DNA of 64,000 nucleotides from Amphimedon queenslandica (GCF_000090795.2 NW_003546375.1:67366-131365); one strand, 5' to 3'. Counted from the first letter of the stretch, positions 22,501 to 33,386 are shown. Notes: a model not told the origin generated them from the letters alone. Numbers and translations are program-made.

Positions 22501-22962
22501 TTGATACAGTTTTGATACAATATTTAAACCACACATATGGAGTCACACCTCTTATTATTGACAGTTTTTTGTCAATGTTGTCATGCATGTGTATCCACGT
22601 GTGTGTATTATACGTTACTAACTTATTAAAATTTTCTTTATTAATATTATTTAACCTTAATAAATGGGCGTGATCAGCGTATTGATCCAAATTTCTTCAA
22701 AATTTTGATACCAATACGAATCGATGCTGTAAAATATCATTTGTATTGATAAAATATTGATATATCTCCCACCACTACTAATAATATTTCATATTGTATC
22801 CCTCTATTGTTTATAGGAGAAGCTCATGAAGTTTTATCTGGTACAACTGAAGCCCCAAGCATTGTTGTGATTGGTTGTGAGGATTCTGCTGCCAAAGGGA
22901 CACGCCCAAACATTTCATCAGCACGTGCTACTGAGACAAGGATTCCACGTCCATCACAATAA
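19557..22962 (+). CDS. RCAN: RCAN / calcipressin, regulator of calcineurin
   Basis: Four exons (19557-19703, 19752-19925, 21011-21173, 22817-22962) give about 209 residues, close to vertebrate RCAN1 (about 197-252). RCAN proteins bind and modulate the Ca2+/calmodulin phosphatase calcineurin in the cytoplasm. The first half is the RRM-like fold (FEGIFRCYSPEVQFSYIKPL, then TEFHGADLKVQSVK). The family signature RFFISPPSSPPVGW at ~123-136 carries the SPPxSPP phosphosites, followed by VEEPPPVVDYNLLSAL. The last exon has APSIVVIG, aligning with the vertebrate PSVVVH, a PxIxIT-type calcineurin docking motif, and ends RPSQ. The start at 19557 is uncertain; the next ATG (19611, MAAVKREL) also fits. 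Intron 2 (about 1.1 kb) ends in a ~270-base pyrimidine tract and intron 3 carries MITEs. Confidence 0.93.
19995..20165. repeat. GGCAAATT-type dispersed element
   Basis: Words such as GGCAAATTGCTAAATTTTAG, TGGTGAATTTGTGGCTAC and GCCATCGAGCATGCGCATAA, with an inverted relative of the left end (CGCCAAATTTGCTAAATT) at the right end. It belongs to the same family as 21539-21690 and 4375-4512 and lies in RCAN intron 2. Confidence 0.55.
20738..21010 (+). repeat. ~270-base pyrimidine tract at the RCAN exon 3 acceptor
   Basis: Almost unbroken C/T from about 20738 ends in CTCTTTAG immediately before the exon at 21011. It contains a higher-order repeat of CTCCCTCCCTCCCTCT-type blocks. It is the longest of several such tracts in sense orientation against splice acceptors. 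Frames through it (Ser/Leu/Pro) are not genes. Confidence 0.8.
21539..21690. mobile_element. MITE-like element, GGCAAATT family
   Basis: The left end (GGTAATTTTGGATGGCAAAA) and right end (TTTGCCAAAATTCCCCCATC followed by CAAATTTACC) are imperfect inverted copies. The interior has GTGGCCATGTGCCATTGAAC, shared with 20070-20095. There is no coding capacity. It lies in RCAN intron 3. Confidence 0.55.
22228..22325. mobile_element. Small hairpin MITE
   Basis: A 98-bp near-perfect hairpin: GTTATACACCTCGG at the left and CCTCGGTGTATAAC at the right, with inner arms GGTTTATTTACCTCGG and TCGGTAAATAAATTCC. Related ATTTACCTCG words are scattered at 21797-21930, suggesting further decayed copies next to it. 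Confidence 0.7.
22423..22785. mobile_element. Non-autonomous hAT-type MITE with 8-bp target duplication
   Basis: The element body is 22431-22777. It begins TAGTGGTGGG and ends CCCACCACTA, perfect 10-bp inverted ends. It is flanked by an exact 8-bp direct repeat, CTAATAAT (22423-22430 and 22778-22785). An 8-bp duplication with a TAGTGG-type end is the hallmark of the hAT superfamily. The interior (GATC-rich, ATTGATAC words) has no transposase, so it depends on an element elsewhere. It lies in the last RCAN intron, 32 bases before the exon at 22817. Confidence 0.88.
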
Positions 22963-23471
22963 CAATGAGTGTGTATGGGTCTTCTTTATAATGTACAATT
23001 AGAATCAGTAGATGGAGCAGACACAATCTTTTTATCATCACTTTTAATCATATTAATTGTAATCATTATTTTGTACTATCATCATTAATTGTACTATCAT
23101 CATTAATTGTACTATCATTGTTAATTCTAGTGTAGTCTGGTAACTATTTCTCTCTCTCTATTAAGTGCATTCGGCGCATACATCTATGACTCATTTGTTT
23201 AAATTTTGTTGAATAATGAAGTATAAAAATTGTACATGTTGGTTTATTATAGTTTGATTGATAAACTAAAAGACTGCTAACCAGTTACTGGCTATGTTTT
23301 GGTTATCTATGATATTACAGACTCATGTTTCTACTCATGTCAATATCTTACCGGTATTTTCTTTAATGCCATATCTGGCTTATGTGGTGATAATTGGTTG
23401 AGCAAGGTGATGTATTATAGTAATGTGTAATAATGATTGTGAAATTAAGATGATATTCTTGTTTACTGTAC

Positions 23472-24494
23472 CTCTTTGATATGAGAATGTATTATAATTA
23501 GATATTCCTTCTCCTAATTCATTAACTCCAGTTATAACATATGTATAACGATGAATAAATAAATTATTATCCACAAGCTGGTAACTAGTATCATATACTG
23601 ATACAGTATCCACTAGACTACCAGTAACAGCATCATATATTCTTAGTATATAGTATAGTATGGATACTCTATCATCAACTGTAGGAGCAATCCATGTTAT
23701 ATCAATTGTAGAACAGTCGTCAATTGATGAGTTAATGTTAGTAACTGGTCCAAGATAACCTAAAAGCGTATAAATAATAATTTTACCTGGTAAACTAGTC
23801 TATTATTAATCTTACCAAATTCAAAAGGTGTATGCAAAAATTCTCCTCCGTTATTACCCAATTATACATTAACAATAAATGTATTTAAATTATTTGGTAC
23901 AGTTATTACTCCAGTAATCATCAGTTGATCATTAACTTGTGTTGGTATACTGGTTACTGTATTGTACCACATTAATATTCCATATAATAACATGTATAAC
24001 ATTAGGATAATCACCACTACATAGCTTACTGACCTATAAAGTGTAATTCATGGGCTCCTGATTCATTGATTGATTATGACTATTTTGCTTACATTAACAC
24101 TGATATTCAATGATATTATTTGTCCATCAATTACTGGTACCACTGATACAGGAGGAACAGTGAGAGGAACTGAAAGATTCACTGAGAACATACACATGAA
24201 ACCATAATAATGCTAACCTGTTTCATGATAAAAACTGATAGTTTTTAGATGAACCTATTCCAACATCATTACTTGTAATAGGAGAAACAAATACATTATT
24301 TAATATACAGGGATCAGGATTAGTAGCTGATAATGTATAATTATTATTAGTAGCAGTAATGTTCACTGATCCATTGACTATATAGTATCCAGTGATAGGT
24401 ACATTATCCAGTGTATAAGGAGCTGTCCATGTTAATAATACACTGGATCCATTAATAAAGGTATAATCCAGATCACCAACACTATCCAATAGAC
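23472..24494 (-). pseudogene. FN3-repeat protein fragment, minus strand
   Basis: Read on the minus strand, 24494 to about 24240 encodes an FN3 domain (SSVLLTWTAPYTLDNVPITG, then DPCILNNVFVSPITS). A short exon near 24095-24190 follows (SVNLSVPLTVPP), then an Ig/FN3-like piece near 23860-24020 (PTQVNDQLMITGVITVP) and another FN3 domain at 23472-23760 (STIDITWIAPTVDDRVSILY, then RYTYVITGVNELGEG). No signal peptide, membrane helix or stop-terminated last exon is found, and the joins are uncertain. It is either an internal part of a receptor or a decaying copy. It points away from a similar plus-strand fragment across a perfect palindrome. Confidence 0.6.
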
Positions 24495-24620
24495 CTAAAG
24501 ATGTGTGGAATAATTACACAATTTAACTGATAATTTAACTGACATTGTTAGTATAGCATTATCACTTCTGATGTATTACACAGTTCCTGGATCAGTTAGT
24601 AAAAGCACTGTTTCCAGTAC

Positions 24621-24677
24621 TGTTTTGTGCAAAAGTTTGTTCTATGGATTCCATAGAACAAACTTTTGCACAAAACA
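24621..24677. repeat. 57-bp perfect palindrome
   Basis: Two 28-base arms (24621-24648 and 24650-24677) are exact inverted copies around a single T, with TTCTATGGATTCCATAGAA at the centre. It lies between FN3 fragments facing opposite ways. It could be a small fold-back element, an inversion scar or an assembly fold-back. Confidence 0.95.
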
Positions 24678-24750
24678 TGCTTACTATTGTACAGTTCAAA
24701 GTACAAGTAAGAAATATTATAGAGTAATTATAAATTCTCCTTATTACTAG

Positions 24751-25462
24751 GTAATGCTAGAGTGTATTGGTGAGGCACCTAGCAGTGCTACAGTTACTGT
24801 ACATTGTAATGATACTGGTAGCATAGAGCTTAGTAGCTCTTATGTAATAGAGTACACTAAACAGCCAAATAATATAACAGGATCAGTACTAGTGCCACTA
24901 AATCAACAATGTAATATCAGTATTGTATTAGTAATGAGGTTGGTAGTAGTGAACCATTTATACTAGCATTTGGTAAGTATGTGTGTTTACATTACATTAT
25001 TATTACAGTATTATACATTAACAGATATATTTCCTCCTTCTCCTAATATCAGTGTCACCACTATCAATACTACTATCTATGCTACTACTACTACTACTAC
25101 TACACAATTACATGTACCTTCTACTACCACAACTGTTTCAACAACTCTTAATGTCAGTACAGGTTTGTATAGCAATTCAGTATAATTTTATTGAAATGTT
25201 ATTATAGTTATCACAGCAACATCATTGGGCGTTGTTATTGTATTATTACTACTACTGACAATAAGCCTCATTTTGCTTGTTGTCACATACAAGAGGAAGT
25301 TGTACAGTAAGTGTACTATTGTTTAATATAAATTAATTAATTACAGGGTTTGCCTCGTCGCAACAAGAGATATCTACTTCACATAATGAAGCATATCAGT
25401 CCCACACTTCAATGATCACCACTACTAATCCTGTGTATGAAGAAATAAGAGGAAAAAACTGA
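24751..25462 (+). pseudogene. FN3 / Thr-rich stalk / TM / tyrosine-tail receptor, 3' part
   Basis: Four exons: 24751-24972, 25025-25162, 25208-25306 and 25347-25462. The first is the end of an FN3 domain (ending EVGSSEPFILAF), the second a Thr-rich stalk, the third a membrane helix (VVIVLLLLLTISLILLVV) with the stop-transfer KRK, and the fourth a cytoplasmic tail ending NPVYEEIRGKN. The tail holds YEEI, the classic Src-family SH2 docking sequence, within an NPxY context. The last three exons join in phase. The first needs a one-base frame shift near 24910 to reach its donor, and no upstream signal peptide is present on this strand. So it is a remnant, or a gene whose 5' part is displaced or misassembled. 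Confidence 0.65.
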
Positions 25463-26224
25463 GCAGAATCAGCTAACATGTGAATAATTTTTATTTATAG
25501 TTTGACAGAACATTTAGACTTAGTGACTGAAACAAAATGTAGAATAATCATAGTTGAGAAACATCAGATAATACACACTTATACATTTGATCATCATAAT
25601 CATTATCAATTTTTAGAGATATATACTGGTATTTTAGAAATTACTATTTCCTGTGGCAACTCGCATATTTTTAATCTAAACAGTAATTATTTAATTAACT
25701 CAAATAAAGTCAGTATCAAAATCTGGGTTATGTTTCTTCGATGAAAAGAGTGAATCCACTCTTGTCGATGGTAATGATTCCTCTCAGTGCATACAGCAGG
25801 TTTTCATGCACATGCAAGGCATGCATTTGTCAGTCCAGTTATATTGGAATATCTTACTATATTTATCATTGATTTTTAAACTAATAGTATCCTAGCTCTT
25901 TTACAGTTGGCTCAATGTAAAGGACCATATGGCATAGTCCGCTTGGTGCAACTCAGACGGTGACTGACAGTACTGTCAGTGTTTTTTTTGAAATGGCTAT
26001 AAGTCTTGAAAATTTCTGCAAACAGTTCTATTTGATTTCTCATTATTATCTAATCTTGCTTCCACCTATTGCCAAGAGTATTAAAAAATACATAATCTTG
26101 CTATTACTTACAATTAATTTTATTCGTTTAATTTTATATTAATTTTTTGAGTTTATTTTTACTAGTTGCTAGGGGGTTGGGTCAGTTGCCCTAGCAACGT
26201 CATTGGCATAGCGACCAAATAAAG
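25463..26224. other. Intergenic
   Basis: AT-rich spacer with no supported exon. The last 50 bases before the ATG at 26225 are less AT-rich (GTTGCCCTAGCAACGTCATTG, a small palindrome around GTTGC/GCAAC) and may be the core promoter of the next gene. Confidence 0.45.
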
Positions 26225-29200
26225 ATGGCGGATAGACAGTTCCCTGGTCCTCGGCTCAATACTCATTCCCTCCCGTCCCGCTCACTCTCCCTTCCCAGGA
26301 AGGAAGACCAGTACAAGCTCTTGATGAAGATAAGAGGGTCCGCTCTGTGTGGGGACGATGTTTTTTGTCCCAAGTCGCTTCACACCACACCTACTGTTAA
26401 TAAAACCACGAGATACTTCAATAAAGTAAGGATTAAAGTATAGCTGGTTATATTTTGGGCATAATTTTGGTGAATTAGTAAATTTTTGTAGTTAATTTGG
26501 CAAATTTTTGGCCACGTAGCAATAGAGCTGTTGCATGGAAGTAAATATAAATAAATAAATAAATAAAGGGGGTGTGGCTATGATTGTCGGCCATCTTGAG
26601 TGGCAAAAATGTACATGGAACGAATGGGGACAATGGAGAAAAATCTAAATAAATTTTGCAGTTTACAATACAGGCTAATGCAAGCTAGGAAGTGAAGATA
26701 TTGAGTAAAAAACTCTCCATAATATTCTACAGTCAAGTATGATGTCTCGTCGTTGGAAAATCCCAGTTTGTTTCTGCATCTCCATTCTTTCCATGTACAT
26801 TCTTGCCACTCAAGATAGCGGACAGTCATAGCCACCCCCCCTGTTGATTACTTGCGTGCAACAGCTCTATGAGAATGATGCTCATTATGGTTTGCATTAT
26901 GCTATGTACAGGGACGTATCTAGGAATTTGGAAAGGAGTTGCTGGGATACAGATGTTTGCAGAAGTTGTGATTAGGAGCGTGCAAGGTGCGTTGCGATTT
27001 TGACTATGCCCACTTTTTACGGCGGTAAAACGGCATTTTTTTTCATTCATTTTTGTCAATTATGGGTGAGGGTCAAGATAATTTTAAGCATACTGCTACT
27101 TCTGATCACTCCTTAAAGCACTGGAAACTGCTAAAATCATAATCAGGAGGCTAGATAACTTTATTAAGAGGCTTGGTAAGGCTTGGTATTAAGAGGTGAT
27201 GCAAGATTCCAGAACTTCAGTAATTTTTTTCTGAGCCCAGGCATGAGGGGGGGTGCTCAAGCACCCTCAGCATCAAAATGCTACCGTATTTTACCGTATA
27301 AATGCCTGGTTCAAAGAAACGCCTGTCATTATATTCTAGCTGTACGCGCAGATATGCATATTTCTACCAAAAATAATGCTCCACTGTTTTGATAGCTCCA
27401 AAGTGCTTATTATTTAGAGCCTGGCCTGACTTACTGAGAGTTGGGGGTTCTGTACTGCTCGAAGTATTTTTTCAGTGACATTTTTTTGCTGCTAAGAAAT
27501 AAACGCCCGGGCGTTTAATCAGTAAAATATGGTAATTGCCAAAATGGTAATTAAGGAAAGATTTCTGTTACATACACTAAATGGTTATGAACAAGGTGTA
27601 ACAAAAGTGCATTTTCCACCATTCAAACTGCCCCATGAGAAGGACAGACAAAAAGAATGGTGCAAATGTTTACAATAACAGTTGTATGAACTGCTTTACC
27701 TTTGCTATTTTCCCATTAATATGCATGTACTGTAAATCCTCAAATAAAAGCCCGGGCCTCTATTTCCTAAAATGACATTTGGACCTCGAAACAAAGTAAA
27801 TAAAAAATAAAACTTGAGCCAACAGTAGGATTCGAACTCAGGACTTCACACAAGTGATTTCAGGAAGCTTAACGAAGTATTTACAAGGCATCTGTGATAT
27901 TTTTAGGCTACATTTGCTTATTTATAGTTCCATTTTATTGCTAACCCACGGGCGTTTATTTGCACCTGGCTTTTATTTGAGGATTTACGGTACATGTTAT
28001 ACAATGAAAGTATTTTTATTATTTTGACATGATTATTTCTTTAGATGGTCATAACTTGTAAACTTTTAGTTGGAATCAGCCCAAGCTTTTTAGATAGCAT
28101 AAGGATATTAATATGCATAAGAAAATGTAATAAAAATTTGAGGTCATTTTTGAGCCATTTTTTAGAAAAAAATTATGGGCTATAGTACAGGGATTTTTTG
28201 AAAAATTGGAACATTAAGAAATGGCCATAACTTGAAAAATTGAAGTCTGAATTGGCTCAAACTGTTGACATAGTATAAGAACATCAGTGTGTATCAGAAA
28301 ATGTAATAAAATTTGGGGATGATTTCGGAGCCATTTTTTCAAAAAAAGCATGGGCTGGGCTATAGTACAGGGTATTTTTCAAAATTTTTGGCATTAAAAA
28401 AATGGCCATAACTCAGAAAATTGAAGTCAGAATCAGTTCAAACTTTCTACACAGCATCGATATGTATCAAAAATGTAATAAAAATTGAGGGTGATTTTGG
28501 AGCCATTTTTTGAAAAAAGCATTGGCCACGATGCTTTGAAGTATTTAAATAAATGTAACTAAAAGCTTGATTCTGATTTTGATAACAAATTTTAGAATTA
28601 TGCAAAAATTGTAAATAAAGTAATAATTGCACATGTACATACATGTACCTGTCCTTTATTGCTAGTGTGTTTTTATATTATTATTATTATTAGAAAGACG
28701 GTAATCATGTTTCTAATGACATTATGAAGAATGGTTCTGAGCAGATGGAAAAATGTTCGAAAACCTTCTCCCTCATTATCAAAAACTCTCCTCCTCTTTA
28801 TTCATCAATCCTCACTGACATCAAAGTGAGCATTTACTGTACAATTGCTAATCTACCTTGGACAGGGTTTTATTACATACACATGTACATGTACATGTAC
28901 ATGTGTATAATGTACTGTACATGTACAGCGAGTATAATAAGCCATAAGAAATAATTACAAATTAAAGACACCTTGATTAATTTTTGACAAATCATTTAAT
29001 AAACTCAATACTGTACATGTAGCTTTTATCACATACACTGTATCACTATTATTTTGTATTATTTTTTTAAAGCACTAAAATTCACTAAATTAAATACCTG
29101 CAAACAACTGTCTCCTTAAGTTATTCATTTTATTTTTTAGTAATTCATTTCATTTTATTTTTGTTATTATTATTTCATATCACATACTGTACTATAGTTT

Positions 29201-32200
29201 TGGAACTTGTACGTACATGTATGTTTAATTTATTTTGTATTTGTTTATTAATTTGTTTTATTTTTATTTGTTTGTCTGAATTTTCTTTAAAATTGTATGA
29301 AATTTTAGGATTTAAATTATGTGCATATGTACATGTATACACGTACATGTACATGTAATGTGTAAAAATCCGTGTGATTTACATGTACATGTATGTGTGT
29401 GTCCATTCATTCAATTGTAGAAAAACAAATACATGTACATGTACATGTGTACATACATGTACACATACATGCACCAGCTGACGTTTATATTTTTGTCATG
29501 GTTACAGCAGTGATTTGAAGGAAAGCTTACATGTTCATGTACTCGAGCCGATGAAGTGACAATACAGCCAATATTCGATCATAATTGAATTCGTTATTGT
29601 GGAATTTACTTGTATGCTATCTGAGCCTATAATGTCAGTATAGCCTATCGTCTGAGACAGTATTGTCACAATAATTAGCTGAGAATATTTGATTATAACT
29701 TACTGTACACACAGACATACAGTGCAGCCACAAAGCCATGCACAGTCAGAATACATGTACATTCGCCTATCTACATGTACATGTACATGTACATGTACAT
29801 GTATGATTCTACATACACGTACATGTACAAGTAATGTCAAGTATACGTACATGTACATTGTACATGTGCACATGCCTAATTCAATGTACATGTACATTAC
29901 ATGTACATGTACATGTATACCATAGCTACATGTACATGTACATGTATACCATAGCTACATGTACATGTACATGTATGCATACAGTACAGATGCCTGTACT
30001 AATTGGTTTATGCCTGTAGCAGGTGTCTTATATAGCCCCTTTCCTGATCAGTTCCATTATGTAAGTCATGATTGTAATGTGTTAGGCTATTGTCCAGTGA
30101 TGAGGACTGGTAATGAAGGATAATCAGTTCACATGCTTTATATAGAATCCGAGAATGTTTGACATTCACTTGTACGTACATGTACAGTTTGGTATGGAGG
30201 GTCCATTATTTTTAATACTATACAAACGTGGCCAATAAATACATGTAATGTACATGTACATATACCAGTATGCATGTACATGTAAATACTGCACAATGCA
30301 TGAGATACTGTAAATATGCAAATACGCAAATATACATGTAGATATGCAAATGTAGCCCTGAAGTATCATAGATGCCTTCTAGATGCTTGGTTAACCTTCC
30401 TGAGGTCACTTGTGTGAGGTCCTGAGTTTAAATCCAGCTGTTGGCTTAAGTTTTTTAATTTTTTTTACTTTTTTGAGGTCCAAATGTCATTTTAAGAAAT
30501 AGGCACCCAGGTTTTTATTTATGGATTCACGGTACATGTACATATTTAAATGTACATGCAAGTCTGTTCTCAAATTTTTGATCAAAATTTTTATAAAATT
30601 TTAATCACAAAGAATACCAGTCACCATTGTAACAACTGTTGGTTAATATTTACTTACATGTAATATTTAATTGTTAAAAAATATATTTTAAAATATTTAA
30701 TAAATATTTTACTTGGACATTATTATTATTGTTCGATTTGTTCTTAAATTTGTTGTTTTAAATTCTTTTCATTCTCTTTTTAAAATTGTTTTATCTCGTC
30801 TCTCATGTTCTTCTCTTTCCGGTTATTATGACTCTCTCTCAATACATTATTCATAATACTACTCTTGTACATTCTTAATACTAAAGTCCATTTGCATTCA
30901 CTGAGCCCAGGAAGTGATTACAGACCCTGCCCAATAACACAATGCAATAATATTGTGAAAAGTATGGCTGTACTTTCTGCATGAGTTATACAAACAATTT
31001 GGAGAGAGCTACAGCTGCTTCTTAAGTATCACAATAGATGCTGCAAAAGAAGAGGAATGCACTGGTATGCTTATTGTTACAATAGAAATTGTAAGTCAAA
31101 AGTTATACCAAGAAAATGAGAGCTCAGGTGAACACAAATGGACTTTAGTATATTTTATTATGTACATGCATGTACAGGGATTAATTTTTTTGTACTGGCT
31201 TAAATCTACAAAATAAATTTTATCAAACTCAAGAAAACTTAGTTTCTTAAATCAAACCATAAAAATCAATTTCAATTACAGTGCATAGGTTAATTATTGT
31301 ATTTCAAAAATGAAAATTTGGGCCATGAAATACATGTACATGTACATACATGCTCATTTACTTGAATTTGTTGTTTTACATTCTTTCTTTCTTGAAATTG
31401 TTTTATCTCTTCATATCCTTCTCTTCCTTAAAAGTGGGGCTATGACTCTTATCTCAATACTCTACTCCACCAGTCGGTCGATTATTGGAAAGCTCATCAG
31501 GACCAGTCGGACACATCATGCAGTGAAGCTACTCCAGTACCATATCCTCCCTCACCTACTGCTACTGCTACTGGAGGAGTGAGAGAGAGGGAGGGTAGAG
31601 GAGGGCATCAGGGTCAGACTAATGAGAGGCAAGATATTGAGAGAGAAGTGAAACTACTTGAGAAAAAAGCAATGGCTTTGATGAAAGAAAATGAAAGGTT
31701 GGATAACGATTGTTTTATTTATTCGTCTTTTTCTTTCTTCCCTCCCTCTCTCTCTGTCCCTCTCCCTCTCTACCTCCCCCTCTCTCTTCTTTTCCCTCTC
31801 TCCCCCCCCTCTCTCTCTCTTATACTGTATAGGTTAGATAAAATATTAAGTGAAGAGAAAGAGCTTGAACAGTCCGATTTATCACAATTTGATGATGAAG
31901 ACATACCTGGTACCAGTACGTACTATGAGAGATTGAGTCATTAAGAATGAGTATTTCTCTTTTTAGGAACAGAAGAGCTCCAGGATGTAATGGTAGACTA
32001 TACAGACCATGTCACTCACTTGCAGCAATTGGTAAATAATATTTATCAGTTTTGTGATTAATTTTATTACATGCACACAAACCACGTGCACATGCACTTA
32101 AATTATAAATGGGAGCATGATTGAGGCCTTCATTTTGTGAAAATTGAAATTTGCAAAAATAATTTTTATCCTTGTGAAATATACACCCTTACATGTACTT

Positions 32201-33097
32201 GTGTAGGGTAATGTCACTAATGTGTACGTACATGTATCTCTCTTTTCTCCTTTTGTCTTTTTCTCTCTCTCTCCCTCTTTACAGATTCTTAATCAAAGGT
32301 CTGAGGCTTTATCATCCATTAATCATCGTCTGGAACAAGTCCCTCTCTCAGTCTGTCAGAAATTAGAGCAATGCATCAGATCAACAGAAGTAAAATTAAT
32401 TAATCACACACACACAATAATTATACCATTACACACATAATTATACACACATAATGCACATAATAATTACTCACAAAATTATACCATTATATCATTTATA
32501 CCAATTTCTACCAGTTGTACATACATGTACATGTACATGCACCTGTACAATGTACATGCATGTACTATTTACACATAAGCATGCACACATGTTCATGAAC
32601 ATGTGTATAATACACAACTGCATATACATGTACATGTACATCTAGATAGCCCATTACTATTAAATTTTACTATTATTTCTACTGAACTATTTTATTCTTT
32701 ACTACGACATGTACATATCATTATGTAGTTATGCATTCAGCAGCTAATGAAGCAAAACTCCATACTCATAGCTAATGTACAGGTATGTCTAATCGTCTAT
32801 ACCTCATATATGTACATGTACATGTGTAGTATCGCATTACTCATAATGATGTACTGTAATATGATAATGTACATGTACGTGTTTGTAGGAATTAGAGAAA
32901 AAACTTCAAAGATACTTTGATATCCTGAGAACACCAAAAAATGACATTGAGTAAGTGAAGAAAGAATGCTCCACACCCTTTTATGTATACACTATGTACA
33001 TATATATCTCTCTTTCTCCCTTCATCTCTCTCTCTCTCCCTCCTCTCTCTGTAGGATTTTATTGGCCACTATGCAAGAACGAGCTTTAATGAAATGA
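26225..33097 (+). CDS. Coiled-coil protein, family not recognised
   Basis: Nine exons (26225-26425, 28694-28825, 31435-31697, 31833-31909, 31967-32031, 32285-32389, 32729-32782, 32889-32950, 33055-33097) join with consistent phases into about 333 residues. The N-terminus is basic and Ser/Pro-rich (MADRQFPGPRLNTHSLPSRS). The middle has WGYDSYLNTLLHQSVDYWK and a Pro/Thr linker. From about residue 170 on it is helical and heptad-like (DIEREVKLLEKKAMALMKEN, then LSVCQKLEQCIRSTE and QELEKKLQRYFDIL). No enzyme motif, signal peptide or membrane helix is seen. I cannot assign an orthologue; a small structural or centrosome/kinetochore-type protein is only a guess. Intron 1 (2.3 kb) and intron 2 (2.6 kb) are packed with MITEs. 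A further exon-like stretch lies just after the stop. Confidence 0.8.
27292..27534. mobile_element. TA-flanked MITE, CCGTATTTTAC ends
   Basis: It begins TA-CCGTATTTTACCGTATAAA and ends TTTAATCAGTAAAATATGG-TA, imperfect inverted ends of about 25 bases with subterminal GCCTGG/GCCCGGGCG words. No open frame. TA flanks fit the Tc1/mariner group. Confidence 0.65.
27726..27994. mobile_element. TA-flanked MITE with an internal tRNA-like B-box
   Basis: The ends TA-CTGTAAATCCTCAAATAAAAG and CTTTTATTTGAGGATTTACGG-TA are inverted copies with subterminal CCCGGGC / CGGGCG. Inside, on the minus strand, GAGTTCGAATCC matches a tRNA B-box (GGTTCGAATCC), so a tRNA-derived SINE fragment may be nested in or built into the element. 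A plus-orientation relative lies at 30355-30536. Confidence 0.7.
28045..28520 (+). repeat. Tandem ~178-bp repeat, about 2.7 units
   Basis: ATGGYCATAACTY recurs at 28045, 28221 and 28402, so the spacing is 176 and 181 bases. Each unit contains CAGCYCAAGCTTTTTAGA-like, AAAATGTAATAAAAATTTG and GCTATAGTACAGGG words. It lies in intron 1 of the coiled-coil gene. Confidence 0.85.
29380..30000. repeat. Dense TACATG hexamer field
   Basis: Repeated runs of (TACATG)n, including 29771-29803 and the pair at 29926-29974, where a CATAGC-spaced unit is itself repeated. Both strands look alike because ACATGT is self-complementary. Open frames here translate to Met/Tyr/Cys/Thr runs and are not genes. Confidence 0.85.
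30355..30536 (+). mobile_element. SINE/MITE relative of 27726-27994, opposite orientation
   Basis: It shares CACTTGTGTGAGGTCCTGAG, TTTAAATCCAGCTGTTGGCT (a decayed B-box region), GAGGTCCAAATGTCATTTTA and the end TTTATTTATGGATTCACGGTA with the other element. The left end is not clear. It lies in intron 2 of the coiled-coil gene. Confidence 0.6.
30879..31150. mobile_element. MITE with TACTAAAGTCCATTTG ends
   Basis: The left end is TACTAAAGTCCATTTGCATT and the right end is AACACAAATGGACTTTAGTA, inverted copies whose similarity runs about 28 bases inward (TTCACTGAGC / GCTCAGGTGAA). The length is 272 bp with no coding frame. The outermost TA may be the target duplication. It lies in intron 2 of the coiled-coil gene. 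Confidence 0.75.
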
Positions 33098-33143
33098 ATT
33101 CTGATAGGACAGTCCACTCATTATGTACATGTACATGTTACAG

Positions 33144-33284
33144 GTTCGGAGAGACGAGAGGATGGTGGGGATGGTCAATGGGTGGAGTCAGTGTCAGATA
33201 TCAATGAAAGCTCTCACTGGAATATCACACGAAATTATACTGACTGTGATTAACAGACACACAGAGCTACAGAAAAGATTTTAA
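33144..33284 (+). other. Exon-like open stretch after the coiled-coil gene stop
   Basis: After a good acceptor (ACATGTTACAG) there is an open 46-codon frame (VRRDERMVGMVNGWSQCQIS, then HEIILTVINRHTELQKRF) ending in TAA. It is helical in character and matches the style of the upstream exons. To join in phase, the preceding exon would have to end at ATG AAA (33094), where the next bases are TGAATT and not GT. It may be an alternative last exon, or a real exon hidden by a base change or error at the donor. Confidence 0.4.
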
Positions 33285-33386
33285 TAATTTTAATTGTTGT
33301 GGTAATCATACAGTCATAAATAAGTGATGTAAATGTGTAATAATTTCAATGTTGTTATTGTTTGATTTTGTTTATTATTGTTTTTA

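Noticed and set aside
27820-27860. A tRNA gene suggested by GTTCGAATCC on the minus strand
   Set aside because: No A-box or cloverleaf arms in the right spacing; it sits inside a MITE/SINE-like element.
29700-30000. CRISPR-like look of regularly spaced repeats
   Set aside because: The units are 6-base low-complexity words without constant-length unique spacers, in an animal genome.
29689-30409. Open frames rich in Met-Tyr-Met-Tyr and Cys-Thr-Cys on both strands
   Set aside because: Produced by the TACATG repeat in every frame; no family similarity.
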